A stretch of DNA of 64,000 nucleotides from JAUIAI01 sp041396585 (GCA_041396585.1 JAWKYG010000002.1:62001-126000), one strand, 5' to 3'; shown: positions 9,068 to 18,909, numbered from the stretch's first letter. The notes: a model not told the origin generated them from the sequence alone. Made by a program: numbers and translations.

Positions 9068-9868
9068 ATGCACCCGTTTGATTCCGCGCTGCAGATGCAG
9101 CCACGCGGCGATGGCCGCCTGATTGGCCGCGCCTCGCGCGATTACTGGAACATGGTGGGCCCCTACGGGGGGATCACCGCGGCGACCGCGTTACGCGCGG
9201 TGCTGCTGCAACCCGCCGCCCAGGGCTCGCCATTGGCACTGACCGCCAACTTCGTGGCCCCGGTGCGCGATGACGCGTTCTCGATCGAGGTTTCGCTGCA
9301 ACGAAGCAACCGCTCCACCCAGCACTGGCATCTGCGCATCCTGCAATCCTTGCCCGATGGCGGCGAGGATGTGGTGCTGCAAGCCATGGTGGTCATGGGC
9401 CAGCGCCGCGAGGTCTGGAGCGGGCGGGCCGCGCATGCACCGAAGGCCGCCGGCCCGGAAGGGCTCAAGCGCCGACGCGGACGCGATGAGATTCCCTGGT
9501 TCTCGCGCTATGACCTGCGCTTTGCGACCCACCCGTTTCGGCCGGAGAGTCTCGATGACCCGATCATCCACTGGGTGCGTGACGATCCGCCGAGGCCGCT
9601 CGATTTCCCGAGCCTGACGGCCATTGCCGACACCTTCTTCCCGCCGATGTTCGCGCATCGCGGCGCCATGGTGCCGGTGGCAACCGTTTCGATGAATGTC
9701 TATTTCCATTGTGGCCACGAAGATCTCGCTGCCATGGGAGAGCGCTGGTTGCTCGGCGAGGGGCGCAGCAATGTGTTCCACGAGGGCTTTTTCGATGCCG
9801 AGGCCAGGCTCTGGGCCGAAGACCGCCTGGTGGTCACCACGCACCAGGTCATGTGGTATCGTGAATGA
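9068..9868 (+). CDS. acyl-CoA thioesterase, double hot-dog family
   Basis: A 266-residue protein resembling TesB-like double hot-dog thioesterases. The N-terminal half has DYWNMVGPYGGITAATALRAV (the helix-bearing HGG-like region, here YGG) and SPLALTANFVAPVRDDAF. The C-terminal half has VPVATVSMNVYFH and HEGFFDAEARLWAEDRLVVTTHQVMWY. It would hydrolyse acyl-CoA thioesters in the cytosol; the acyl chain cannot be predicted. The DUF808 gene follows 21 bp later on the same strand. Confidence 0.8.
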   Translation: MHPFDSALQMQPRGDGRLIGRASRDYWNMVGPYGGITAATALRAVLLQPAAQGSPLALTANFVAPVRDDAFSIEVSLQRSNRSTQHWHLRILQSLPDGGEDVVLQAMVVMGQRREVWSGRAAHAPKAAGPEGLKRRRGRDEIPWFSRYDLRFATHPFRPESLDDPIIHWVRDDPPRPLDFPSLTAIADTFFPPMFAHRGAMVPVATVSMNVYFHCGHEDLAAMGERWLLGEGRSNVFHEGFFDAEARLWAEDRLVVTTHQVMWYRE

Positions 9869-9889
9869 GTCTCCTTTCCCTGCTGATCC

Positions 9890-10824
9890 ATGGCCGCCGC
9901 TAGCCTGCTTGCCCTGATCGACGACATCGCGACACTGCTCGATGATGTCTCGGTGCTGACCAAGGTCGCGGCCAAGAAGACCGCCGGGGTGCTGGGCGAT
10001 GATCTTGCCGTCAATGCCGAGCAGGTCACCGGCGTGAAGCCCGACCGCGAGCTGCCCGTGGTCTGGGCAGTGTTCAAGGGCTCGATGCTGAACAAGCTCG
10101 TGCTGGTGCCGGCGGCGCTGGCGATCAGCGTGTTCATACCGTGGCTGATCACCCCGCTGCTGATGCTCGGCGGCCTGTTCCTCTGCTTCGAGGGTTTCGA
10201 GAAGATCGCCCACCGCTGGCTGCATCCGCGCGAGGAAGACGCGCACGCCCATGCCGAACTGGTCGAGGCGGTGGGCAACGCGGAGGTCGACATGGTGGCC
10301 TTCGAGAAGCGCAAGATCCGCGGCGCGATCCGCACCGATTTCGTGCTCTCGGCCGAGATCATCGTGATCGCGCTCGGCACCGTCGAGGGCGAGAGCCTAA
10401 GCACCCAGGCACTGGTGCTGTCGGTGGTCGCCGCCGTGATGACCATCGGGGTTTACGGCCTGGTTGCTGCCATCGTCAAGCTCGATGACCTCGGCCTGTA
10501 TCTGAGCCAGCGCCGCGGCGCCCTGGTCAGGGGCCTGGGCCGCTTCCTGCTGTGGCTCGCGCCGGCGCTGATGAAGTTCCTGTCGGTGGCCGGCACGATC
10601 GCGATGTTCCTCGTGGGCGGTGGCATTCTCGTGCATGGCATCCCGGTGCCGAGGCGTGGCTGCATCATGCGATCGAAGGCCTGCTCGCCCAGGCCGGCGA
10701 GGGTCTCGCCGCGCTGTCCGCCATCCTGCCCATGGTGGTCAACGGCTTGATCGGCGTGCTCGCCGGCGCCGTGCTGGTCGGCGTGATCAGTGGCGTGTCG
10801 CGCCTGCGCGCGCAGGCCGCCTGA
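9890..10824 (+). pseudogene. DUF808 family (YedI-like) inner membrane protein, one frameshift
   Basis: It starts MAAASLLALIDDIATLLDDV and carries the family motif KVAAKKTAGVLGDDLAVNAEQV, then several membrane helices and FEKRKIRGAIRTDFVLSAEI. Near 10640 the sequence GGCATCCCGGTGCC breaks the frame. Adding one C restores GIPGAEAWLHHAIEGLL and a normal C-terminus ending SRLRAQAA at 10824. The function of DUF808 proteins is unknown. The break sits in a C run and is probably an indel error. Confidence 0.8.
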
Positions 10825-10885
10825 GCACGCCGCCTGAGCACGTCGCCTGAGCACGTCGCCTGAGCACGCCGCCTGCCTGAGCGCG
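10819..10885. repeat. 13-bp tandem repeat beginning at a stop codon
   Basis: The unit GCCTGAGCACGYC is repeated four times at exact 13-bp spacing (CCTGAG at 10820, 10833, 10846, 10859), with a fifth degenerate copy at 10876. The first copy contains the TGA stop of the DUF808 gene, so the gene end has been multiplied, as at 585-640. Confidence 0.9.
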
Positions 10886-10945
10886 TCACCTGTTCGATCG
10901 GGCAATTTCCACCTTTCTTCCACTCCTGTTGCAGACGAGTCTTTC

Positions 10946-11806
10946 ATGAGCCGATTCAGCGCGCGCCGCGAGCGCTTTCGCGAATTGCTGGCCTCCGGCC
11001 AGTGCTATCACCCGGCCTCGGTGCACGATCCGGTATCGGCGCGCATTGCCGAGGATCTCGGCTTCGAGATCGGCATGTTCGCCGGCTCGGTCGCCTCGCT
11101 GGCCGTACTCGGCGCGCCCGATCTGATCGTGCTCACGCTCAGCGAGTTCGCCGAGCAGGCGCGTCGCATCTGCCGGGCCGGCGAACTGCCGTTGCTGGTC
11201 GATGCCGATCATGGCTATGGCAATGCGCTCAATGTGATGCGCACGGTCGAGGAGCTCGATACGGCCGGTGTCTGCGCGCTGTCGATCGAGGACACCGATC
11301 TGCCCCAGCCGTTCGGCGCGGCGGGCAAGGCCTCGCTGCTGTCGGTCGAGGAGGGCGTGGGCAAGATGCGCGCGGCGCTGCAGGCACGCGGGCCGGACGG
11401 GCCGCTGATCGCCGGGCGCACCAGCGCCGCCGGCATGACCGGTGTCGATGATGCGATCCGTCGCGCCACCGCCTATGAGCAGGCCGGGGTCGATGCGATC
11501 TTTCTCGTCGGTGTGAAGACCCGCGATGACCTCGACAAGATCTCCGGTGCGCTGCATCTGCCGCTGATTCTCGGCAGTGCCGGCAAGGATCTGATGGATC
11601 GTGAGTACCTGGCCTCGCGGCGGGTGCGCGTGGCCTTGCAGGGGCATCAGCCGTTCGCGGCCGCCACCCGCGCGCTCTACGAGACCATGAAGTTCCTGCG
11701 CGAGGGCGGCGATCCGGCGCAGGTGCCCGGGCTGGCCGACAAGGCGCTGACCCGCAGTTCCAGCCGCGCCGACCTCTACGACGACTGGCTCGGGCGCTTT
11801 CTTTAG
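10946..11806 (+). CDS. PEP mutase/isocitrate lyase superfamily enzyme, oxaloacetate decarboxylase-like
   Basis: A 286-residue TIM-barrel protein: YHPASVHDPVSARIAEDLGFE, the metal site LLVDADHGYGNALN, SIEDTDLPQPFG, and LQGHQPFAAATRALYE near the C-terminus. Length and these motifs resemble the PA4872-type oxaloacetate decarboxylases. Other members of the superfamily (2,3-dimethylmalate or methylisocitrate lyase) remain possible. The isocitrate lyase KKCGH loop with catalytic Cys is absent. It stands between the DUF808 gene and a receiver-like gene on the plus strand. It could supply a C-C cleavage step for the LeuCD/Hyu operon nearby, but that link is only an inference. Confidence 0.75.
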   Translation: MSRFSARRERFRELLASGQCYHPASVHDPVSARIAEDLGFEIGMFAGSVASLAVLGAPDLIVLTLSEFAEQARRICRAGELPLLVDADHGYGNALNVMRTVEELDTAGVCALSIEDTDLPQPFGAAGKASLLSVEEGVGKMRAALQARGPDGPLIAGRTSAAGMTGVDDAIRRATAYEQAGVDAIFLVGVKTRDDLDKISGALHLPLILGSAGKDLMDREYLASRRVRVALQGHQPFAAATRALYETMKFLREGGDPAQVPGLADKALTRSSSRADLYDDWLGRFL

Positions 11807-12031
11807 CAGGCGCTTGAGGTCGTTCAATGAAGGGATGAACTGCCTGCACCCGCTTTTCGGCATGATCGTGCCAGGCCGGCAAAAAGCTGTCAGGAAGGCG
11901 CTGATCTGTTGGCTTCGCCCTGGCCGGTCGGCCGCTTGGCCGGTCGGTCGGGTGGGCACGATGGTCGGGCTTCACCCGTGGGGTCCGCGGGCCGATGACC
12001 AGGAAACGGGTCAAGGTTTGGCGGATCGCCG

Positions 12032-12499
12032 ATGCAGGACACTCTCGAGAACATCACACGCCGCCCATGGTCGCGGGTTCGTGATCCGTCGCGCAAGCGC
12101 TCACGCCCCGGATCGGGCGGGCGGGCAACCGGCGAGTCGCCCTCGGTGCTGGTGGTCGAGCATCGGGCGCCGCTGCGCCAGATGATGACCCGCCTGCTCG
12201 AGGGCGCCGGCATGCAGGTGAGCGCGCTCGACGATGGCCGCGCCGCGCTCGACTGGCTCCATGATTCACCCGAACCCGATCTGCTGCTGCTCGACTGGGC
12301 GCTGCCGCTGATCCGTGACGACGCCCTGATCGACTGGATCCGCGATGATGCCCGCTGGGACGACATGCCGGTGATCGCGGTGCTCGATTCGCTCGATGGC
12401 GTGGAGGTTGTGCACGCCCTGGGCTGCGGGGTGGATGCCTGTGTGGCCAGCCCGTTCGACCCCGCCTGGCTGGTCGAGGTGGTGGTTCGATATCTCTGA
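12032..12499 (+). CDS. degenerate receiver-domain protein
   Basis: A 155-residue protein with about 35 basic, Ser/Arg-rich N-terminal residues and then a receiver fold: SVLVVEHRAPLRQMMTRLLEGAG. The presumed phosphoacceptor D88 in LLLLDWALP is kept. The acidic pair is E43-H44, the switch Thr/Ser region reads AVLDSLD, and the invariant Lys is replaced by S140 in CVASPFDP. Phosphorylation would be weak or absent, so this is probably a pseudo-receiver. No output domain follows. The start is uncertain. Confidence 0.65.
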   Translation: MQDTLENITRRPWSRVRDPSRKRSRPGSGGRATGESPSVLVVEHRAPLRQMMTRLLEGAGMQVSALDDGRAALDWLHDSPEPDLLLLDWALPLIRDDALIDWIRDDARWDDMPVIAVLDSLDGVEVVHALGCGVDACVASPFDPAWLVEVVVRYL

Positions 12500-12520
12500 G
12501 AGCCCGGTCCGGCGCGAGGC

Positions 12521-13962
12521 CTATGAAGCCGGGGCCGCCGCGCTGCCCGCCGCGATCCAGCCACCGGCCACCGCGCTGAGCAGCCCGTTGCCCGACAGAT
12601 AGCCCCAGACCGCATCGCCGGAGACACCGCGGGCGGCGCCACCGGCGGCCAGCAGATTGGGCAGGCGCGCACCATGGGCGTCCAGCACCCGGCAATCCGC
12701 ATCGACGACCAGACCGCCCTGGGTGTGGAACAGCGCGCCGGTGACACGGATCGCATGCAGCGGGGGATGAAGCGGGCGACGCAGCCTTCGACCGAATCGA
12801 TCGGGGCGGTCCTCGCGCCCGCACGCCGCCATCTCTGCCAGCTCGGCATCGAGGCGCACAGGATCGACGCCGATCAGCCGCGCCAGGCCCGCCACGTCAT
12901 CGGCGCTGCGTATCGCGCCGGCGCGCTCGGCCTGCAGAAAATCCGGAAAGCCGCGCGCCAGGTTCAGCAACTCGTCGTCGAACAGATTCCAGGCGATCGC
13001 GCCGGGTTGGGCGAGCACGGCCACCGCGGCCTCCGAATAGCCGCCGCTCTCGTCGTGGAAGCGGGCGCCGTCGGCATTGATCTGGATGCCGCCCTCGGTC
13101 ATCAGCGCCCAGGTGATCAGGATGCCGTGCGGATCGGCCCAGGATCCATGGCCCTGATAGCCGCCCAGATCGGCGCTGGCCGCGCCCAGTGCCTCGCCCC
13201 AGGCAAGCGCGCTGCCGTCGTTGCCGCCATGGCCGGCGTAGCGGGCCGCGGCCATCTCGGGAATATGCCGGGCCACCCGCGCCGGATCGCCGCCGTAGCC
13301 ATTGCAGGCGAGCAGCAGCTGCCGGCAGCCCAGGGTCTGCGCGCGCCGTCCGGGCGCAGGAGGCGCACGCCCAGCACCCGGCGATCGCGGGTGGCCAGCA
13401 GATCGAGCACCCGGGCGCGGGTGACGATGTCGATGCCGGCCCGGTCGGCCGCGGCCAGCAGGCGGTTCATCAGCCCCTGGCCGGTACGTTCGGGCACCGC
13501 ATGCATGCGCAGCCGCGAGTGCCCGGGGTAGGTAAAGCCCTGCAGGAGTTCGATGTTCAGTTGCGCATGTTCATCGAGCCAGTCCATGGCCGGGCCGATC
13601 GCCCGCGCATAGGCCTCGGTCAGCACCGGATCATTGCGCCCGGCCGCCTTGGCTTGAATGTCGGCCATCATCCGGCCGATCGAGTCGTCGATGCCGGCGG
13701 CACGCTGCACCGCCGTGTTGCAGGCAGGTACGAAGCCCGAGGACAGGGCGGTTGAGCCAGACGGATGGGCATCGCGCTCGAGCACCACGACCTCGAGCCC
13801 GAGCGCGCGCGCGCGCAGCGCCGCCACCAGCCCGCAGGCGCCGCCGCCGATGATCAGCAGCCCGGTATCGGCGTCGGCATCCAGCCGCGAGGCGTCCTCG
13901 AGCCATTCCACGCCGGGCGCAGGCTGCGGGCGCGGCGCCACGGCATCGGTCGTGCGATTCAC
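12521..13962 (-). pseudogene. FAD-dependent oxidoreductase (fumarate reductase/tricarballylate dehydrogenase-like), one frameshift
   Basis: The N-terminal frame has the dinucleotide fold TGLLIIGGGACGLVAALRARA and GSTALSSGFVPACNT. The frame breaks near 13335 in a GCGCGCG stretch. The second frame carries GYGGDPARVARHIPE, GNDGSALAWGEALGA, GILITWALMTEGGIQIN and the FAD_binding_2 C-terminal AAGGAARGVSGDAVWGYLSGNGLL. Joined, it is about 480 residues. The family reduces or dehydrogenates small carboxylates. It is the last gene of the minus-strand operon, with its ATG overlapping the isochorismatase-fold gene (13959-13962). Confidence 0.75.
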
Positions 13963-14573
13963 ACCGCGCCCGCGATGCGCGCGCTCAGGCTGGCGCAGTC
14001 GGTGAGATCGGCAATGCTCGCCATATCGGCCAGCGCGGTCTCGTGCAGTGCGGGCCGGAACGCCGCGCAGCCATCGGTGATGACCAGCGGGTGATACTCG
14101 CGCAGGTGGGCATCGCGCACCGTGCTGGCCACGCCGCCCTGGGTGACGATGCCCGCCACGCAGACCGTGTCGATGCCGGCATGGCGCAACACCCAGTCGA
14201 GCTGGGTGTTGAAAAAGGCCGAGTAGGCCACCTTGTCGACGCAGACATCGGTCAGGTCGGCCAGTTCATCGACCACCGCCTGTCCGCGGCTGCCGGGTGC
14301 GAAATCGCCATCGCGCAGGAACGGGCGCAGGCGGTGCAGATGCTCGGCGATCATCGCGTGGCCGCCGGCGTCGGGCCACAGGGTGAAGCGGCTCGCCACC
14401 ACCATGCCGCCGGCCTGCTTGAATGCCTGCGCAAGCGGGCGCAGCCGCGCCGGCAGCGCGGCCATCGCGGCGTCGGCCTGGCCGCCGCGCGCATAGGCGC
14501 CATCCGGATGCAGAAAATCATTCTGCAGGTCGATGATCAGCAGCGCGCTCTTGCGGGGATCGGGGATATGCAT
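13959..14573 (-). CDS. isochorismatase-fold hydrolase lacking the catalytic cysteine
   Basis: A 204-residue isochorismatase-superfamily protein. D15 (LLIIDLQNDF) and K114 (VDKVAYSAF) of the usual triad are present. The nucleophile position reads GIVTQGGVASTVRDA with Gly at residue 147, where cysteine amidases have GxxTxxCV. True isochorismatases also lack this Cys, so this is unlikely to be an N-carbamoylsarcosine-type amidase, although it sits beside HyuA/HyuB genes, where such an amidase would make sense. It lies 21 bp after hyuA and overlaps the next gene by ATGA. Confidence 0.8.
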   Translation of the reverse strand: MHIPDPRKSALLIIDLQNDFLHPDGAYARGGQADAAMAALPARLRPLAQAFKQAGGMVVASRFTLWPDAGGHAMIAEHLHRLRPFLRDGDFAPGSRGQAVVDELADLTDVCVDKVAYSAFFNTQLDWVLRHAGIDTVCVAGIVTQGGVASTVRDAHLREYHPLVITDGCAAFRPALHETALADMASIADLTDCASLSARIAGAV

Positions 14574-14594
14574 GGGCAGGGCCTGCCTGGTTCA

Positions 14595-16632
14595 CTATGC
14601 GTTGTTGCCACCGGCGGGCCGAACCACCAGATTGCCCAGCGCGTCCACCCGGGACACGAAGCCCGGCTCGAGCCAGATCGTGGTGTCGGGCTGCTCGAAC
14701 AGCGCCGGGCCCTCGATCGTGAAGCCCACGGGCAGCGCGAGCCGCTCGTAGATCGGGGTCGGCCACCAGCGGCCATCGTGATGCACATCCCGGCTGCCGA
14801 TCGGCTCGTCTCGGCCGTGGTCGGGGTCGGGTGCGAGCACGCGCAGATCGAACTTCGGCCGCTCGCCGATCATCGTCACGCGAAGATTCAGCACACGCAT
14901 CGGCACGCCCTGCAGGATGCGGCCAAAGGCCTGCTCATAGGCGCGCTCGAAGGCGCCGGCGATCGCCCCGGCGAGCGCGGCCGGCACGCCTTGCAGCGCG
15001 GCATCTTCGATCGCAGCGGCCACGGTGTGTGTCTGGCCCTGGTAGAGCATGTCCAGTTCCACTTCGCGGCGGATCCGCTCGAACGGGACTCCCGCCGAAT
15101 CGAGCGCCTGCCGGCCGGCGTCGCTCATACGGCCGATCTGCGCCAGAAGTTCATCGGCATCCAGGCGGGCCAGCGGCCGGTTCAAGGTCTGCACGAAGTC
15201 ATGGCGCATGTCGGCGATCGCGCAGCCCAGGGCGGAGCTCACACCCGGATAGCGCGGAATCAGGCCGGCGCTGATCCCGACCTCGCGCATCATCGCGCAC
15301 ACATGCAGCGCGCCACCGCCGCCGAACGGCATGTAGGCAAAGCGGGCCGGATCGTGGCCGCGCTCGATCGAGACCAGGCGCATCGCGCCGGCCATGTTGG
15401 CATTGGCCACTGTGAGTATCGCCTCGGCCGCGGCCTCGGCGGTGAGCCCGAGCGGGCCGCCGACATGGCGTTCGATGGCCGTGCGTGCCGCGCCCACATC
15501 GAGCGAGGGCAGGGCGCCGATCGGGCGCGCCGGGTTGATCCTGCCGAGCAGCACATTGGCATCGGTGACCGTGGGGCCGAGATCGTCGCCCTCGCCGCGC
15601 AGGCCGTAGCAGGCCGGAAACATCCACGCGCGCCAGCGAGCCGCCGCCGGCGCCGATCGTCTGGATCTCGATCATCGGTGTGCGCACCACCATGCCGAAG
15701 GCGATCGCCTGCTGCGCGCTTTGGGCGATGCGACCTTCGGCGATCAGCGAGACATCGAAGCTGGTGCCACCGACATCGCCGGTGATCACATCGGGCCAGC
15801 CGGCGCTGGCCGCGATATGGGCACAGGCGATCACGCCGGCGGCCGGCCCCGAGAGCGCGGTGCGAATCGGGAAGCGGCGCGTGTCGGCCACCGACATCAG
15901 GCCGCCGTTGCTCTGCACGATCAGCAGCGTGGCGGCGGCTCCGCGTGCCGCCAGTGCGCCCTCGATGCGCTCCACATAGCGGCCCACCACCGGTTGCAGC
16001 GCGGCATTGAGCGAGGCGGTGGAGGCGCGTTCGAACTCGCGCACCTCGGGCAGGATCTCATGCGAGGCTGTGACATGCTCATTGGGCCAGTGCGCGCGCA
16101 GCACCTCGAGCGCGCGCGCCTCGTTGGCCGGGTTCGCATAGCTGTTGATGAAGAACACGCAGACCGCCTCGCAGCCCGCGGCCAGCAGGCGATCGGCCGC
16201 GGCGCGCACAGCATCGGCATCCACCGCCTGGCGGATCGTGCCATCGGCCAGCGTGCGTTCGGCGACCTCGAGCCGGCGCTCGCGCGAGATCAGCGGCTCG
16301 AAGCGCCCCCAGAGCCCCCAGGTGGTGGGCCTGTCGCGGCGGCGCATCTCGAGAACGTCGGCAAAACCGGCGGTGGTGATCAGCCCGCAGCGCGCCACCT
16401 TGCGCTCGAGCAGCGCATTGGTGCCGACCGTGGTGCCGTGCACGATCGTGGCGGCACTCGCAAAGCCGGTGCCGTGCAGTGCCACGGCCTCGTCCAGGCC
16501 ATGGATGAAGGCCCGCGACGGATCGGCCGGTGTCGAGGCCACCTTGGTGATGCGCGCGCGCCCGGCATCGGGATCCAGCGCGAACACATCGGTGAAGGTG
16601 CCGCCGATATCGACTCCCAGGATCAGCTTCAT
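14595..16632 (-). pseudogene. HyuA-type hydantoinase/oxoprolinase ATPase subunit, 47-nt loss
   Basis: The N-terminal frame from 16632 starts MKLILGVDIGGTFTDVFALD. It has VHGTTVGTNALLERK, LSGPAAGVIACAHIA, GDVGGTSFDVSLIAEGR and ends in IGAGGGSLARVD. The family normally continues with about 17 residues (xGGxLRVGPxSAGADPG) before PACYG. Here only four bases, GTTT, separate GTGGAT from CCGGCCTGC near 15625. The second frame then resumes with PACYGLRGEG and TVTDANVLLGRI and runs to 14595. The net loss of 47 nt shifts the frame, so no intact subunit is encoded as read. Its ATG overlaps the hyuB stop. The intact paralogue is at 33736. Confidence 0.82.
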
Positions 16633-18341
16633 CGTGCATCCCTCGCGGCGGCGCGCTCGTGCATCTCGGGGCTTTCGTCCTCACCGACATAGCCGAGCAA
16701 GCGGTCACGTGCGCGCGCGGACGACGCGCGCCTGCCGGGATCGCCCCAGCCGCCGCCGCCCGGCGTGGCGATGCGCACCCGGTCGCCGCGGCTCATCGTG
16801 ACTCCCACCTGCTTGGACACCATCGGCGGATGCCGCCACTGGCCATCGATCGAGAAGCCGATCTCGTTGCAGGCAGCCTCTGCGCCGCCAACCACGCCCT
16901 TGGGGGCGAAGCGGCCGCGCTCGCCGAACACGAACGCGCGCGCATCCTTTTCCAGCAGTTCGATCTCGTAGATCGCGCCCAGGCCACCGCGGTGTTCGCC
17001 ATCGCCGGCGGAATCGGGGCGCAGCGACCAGCGGGTGAACGCCACCGGATAGCTGGCCTCGAGAATCTCCAGCGGCGGAATCGTGGCCATCGAAATCGGT
17101 GCATTGCCATGCGAGAGGCCGTCGCCCGCCGGATGTGCGCCATGTCCACCGCCGAAGAAACTGAACATCACCCAGGGTCGGCCACGATCCGGACCTTCGC
17201 TGCGCGTGCCGGCGATCGACAAGGCATTGATCGTGCCGTAGGCCATGGCGGTGGCGTGCTTCGGATCGGCCTTGGCCAGCGCGCCGAAGATGACATCGAT
17301 CATGCGCAGGATGGTTTCCGTGTAGCCGCCCACCGGCGCCGGCTTGCGCGCCGAGATCAGGGAGTTCTCATCGATCGTGAAGTCGATCGCATCGAGCACG
17401 CCGGCATTGGCCGGCACATCGGCAAAGCAGTGCTTGAGCGCCACATAGCAGGCGGCGATCGCGGTCGAGCGCGAGATGTTCACCGGCCCGGCGCAGGCCG
17501 GGGCGGTGCCGGTGAAATCGAGCGCCAGCCGGGGCGGGCGCCGGGCATCGCCGTGATCGACGCCGATGCGCACCGCGATGCGCAGCGGCGCATCGACGAT
17601 GCCGTCGTTGTCGAGAAAATCCTCGCAGTGATAATCGCCGGCCGGAAGATCGAGAATGTGCCGGCGCATCATCGTGACCGCGCGCTCGCGCAGCGCCTGC
17701 AAGGCCGCGCGCACGGTGTCCGCACCATATTCGTCCAGCAGCGCGCCCAGGCGGCGCACGCCCAGATCGAGTGCGGCCAGCTGGCCGTTCAGATCTCCAT
17801 AGACACTGCCGGGCAGACGCGAGTTGGCCTGCAGGATCGCCAGCACCTCGGGAATCTGCCGCCCCTCGCGGATCAGCCGTACCGGCGGAATCAGCATGCC
17901 TTCCTGCCAGCACTCGGTGGCTGCCGGGTTGTAGTTACCCGGCACCGCGCCGCCGACATCATGCCAGTGCGCCACCGAGGCCAGGCAGCAGAACAGCCGG
18001 CCGTCATGGAAGAACGGGCGCACCAGCTTGAAGTCGTTCAGGTGGGTGCCGCCGTCGTAGGGATCATTGAAGATCCAGACATCGCCATCACGCAGGCCGC
18101 CGTCGGCACGTGCGGCCTCGATGGCAGCGCGCACCGCGAAGGCCATCGCGCCGACGAACACCGGCAGGCCCGATTTGCCCTGCACCAGGGTATCGCCGGT
18201 ATCGGCGTCATACAGGCCGTGCGAGGCATCATGGGCCTCGGCGATGATCGGGTTGAAGGCGCTGCGATAGAGCGTCGCATCCATCTCGTCGGCGATCTGT
18301 TCGAGGCGGCCCTTGAGCACGGCGAGTCGGACGGGGTCCAT
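16629..18341 (-). CDS. HyuB-type hydantoinase/oxoprolinase B subunit
   Basis: An intact protein of 570 residues starting MDPVRLAVLKGRLEQIADEMD. It carries the HyuB landmarks: ATLYRSAFNPIIAEAHDAS, WIFNDPYDGGTHLNDF, SVAHWHDVGGAVPGN, LDFTGTAPACAGPVN, and the C-terminal RIATPGGGGWGDP. HyuB acts with HyuA in ATP-dependent ring opening of hydantoins, oxoproline or other cyclic amides, and in some members in carboxylation. The substrate is not predictable from sequence. It is second-last before hyuA in a minus-strand operon, overlapping hyuA by four bases. Confidence 0.9.
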   Translation of the reverse strand: MDPVRLAVLKGRLEQIADEMDATLYRSAFNPIIAEAHDASHGLYDADTGDTLVQGKSGLPVFVGAMAFAVRAAIEAARADGGLRDGDVWIFNDPYDGGTHLNDFKLVRPFFHDGRLFCCLASVAHWHDVGGAVPGNYNPAATECWQEGMLIPPVRLIREGRQIPEVLAILQANSRLPGSVYGDLNGQLAALDLGVRRLGALLDEYGADTVRAALQALRERAVTMMRRHILDLPAGDYHCEDFLDNDGIVDAPLRIAVRIGVDHGDARRPPRLALDFTGTAPACAGPVNISRSTAIAACYVALKHCFADVPANAGVLDAIDFTIDENSLISARKPAPVGGYTETILRMIDVIFGALAKADPKHATAMAYGTINALSIAGTRSEGPDRGRPWVMFSFFGGGHGAHPAGDGLSHGNAPISMATIPPLEILEASYPVAFTRWSLRPDSAGDGEHRGGLGAIYEIELLEKDARAFVFGERGRFAPKGVVGGAEAACNEIGFSIDGQWRHPPMVSKQVGVTMSRGDRVRIATPGGGGWGDPGRRASSARARDRLLGYVGEDESPEMHERAAARDAR

Positions 18342-18375
18342 CGGTCATTGAGTCTCGGTTGTCGGGGTTCCGCGC

Positions 18376-18909
18376 TCAGTCGGCGTCGGTGTGGCCCGTG
18401 GGAATCTCGCCGCGCGCGATGCGCGCACGCAGTGTCGGCAGCAATCCGCCTTGCTCGATGATATCGAGCAGGAAAGCCGGCAGGGTTTCGCAGTGGATCG
18501 ACTCCCCGCTGGCGAGCAGATCCAGCCTGGCCTCGCGCAGATGCCAGCGCACGAGGGCGCCGTCGGGCACGCCTGCCGCCTGCGCGCACACCAGCACCGG
18601 CAGCCCGAGGTTGATCGCATTGCGATAGAACAGCCCGGCAAAGCTCGGCGCCAGTACCGCGGCCACGCCCAGATGGCGCAGCGCCTCGGCCGCCTGTTCG
18701 CGCGAGGAGCCGATCCCGAACCGCTCGCCGGCCACGACGATGTCACCGGCGCGCACCTGCGCGGCGAACTCGGGCCGGATCGCGCTCAGGCAATGGGCGG
18801 CGATCGCCTCGATGCCCTGCGACATATAACGCCCGGGCGCGAGCGCATCGGTATCGACATCATCGGGCAGGCGCCAGACCCGGGCGTCGGCCAAGGCGAT
18901 TTCAGTCAT
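18376..18909 (-). CDS. aconitase-family dehydratase, small subunit (LeuD-like)
   Basis: A 177-residue swivel-domain protein starting MTEIALADARVWRLPDDVDT. The family loop GERFGIGSSREQAAEALR is complete, followed by VAAVLAPSFAGLFYRNAINLGLPVL. Together with the large subunit encoded immediately upstream (8-bp overlap) it should form an isopropylmalate/citraconate/dimethylmaleate-type hydro-lyase. The operon context is catabolic, with no leucine genes near, so leucine synthesis is unlikely. ATG 18907-18909 was chosen because the longer frame reads inside leuC. Confidence 0.85.
   Translation of the reverse strand: MTEIALADARVWRLPDDVDTDALAPGRYMSQGIEAIAAHCLSAIRPEFAAQVRAGDIVVAGERFGIGSSREQAAEALRHLGVAAVLAPSFAGLFYRNAINLGLPVLVCAQAAGVPDGALVRWHLREARLDLLASGESIHCETLPAFLLDIIEQGGLLPTLRARIARGEIPTGHTDAD

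Noticed and set aside
13959..14573. N-carbamoylsarcosine amidohydrolase assignment from HyuAB context
   Set aside because: The nucleophilic Cys of that enzyme is Gly here.
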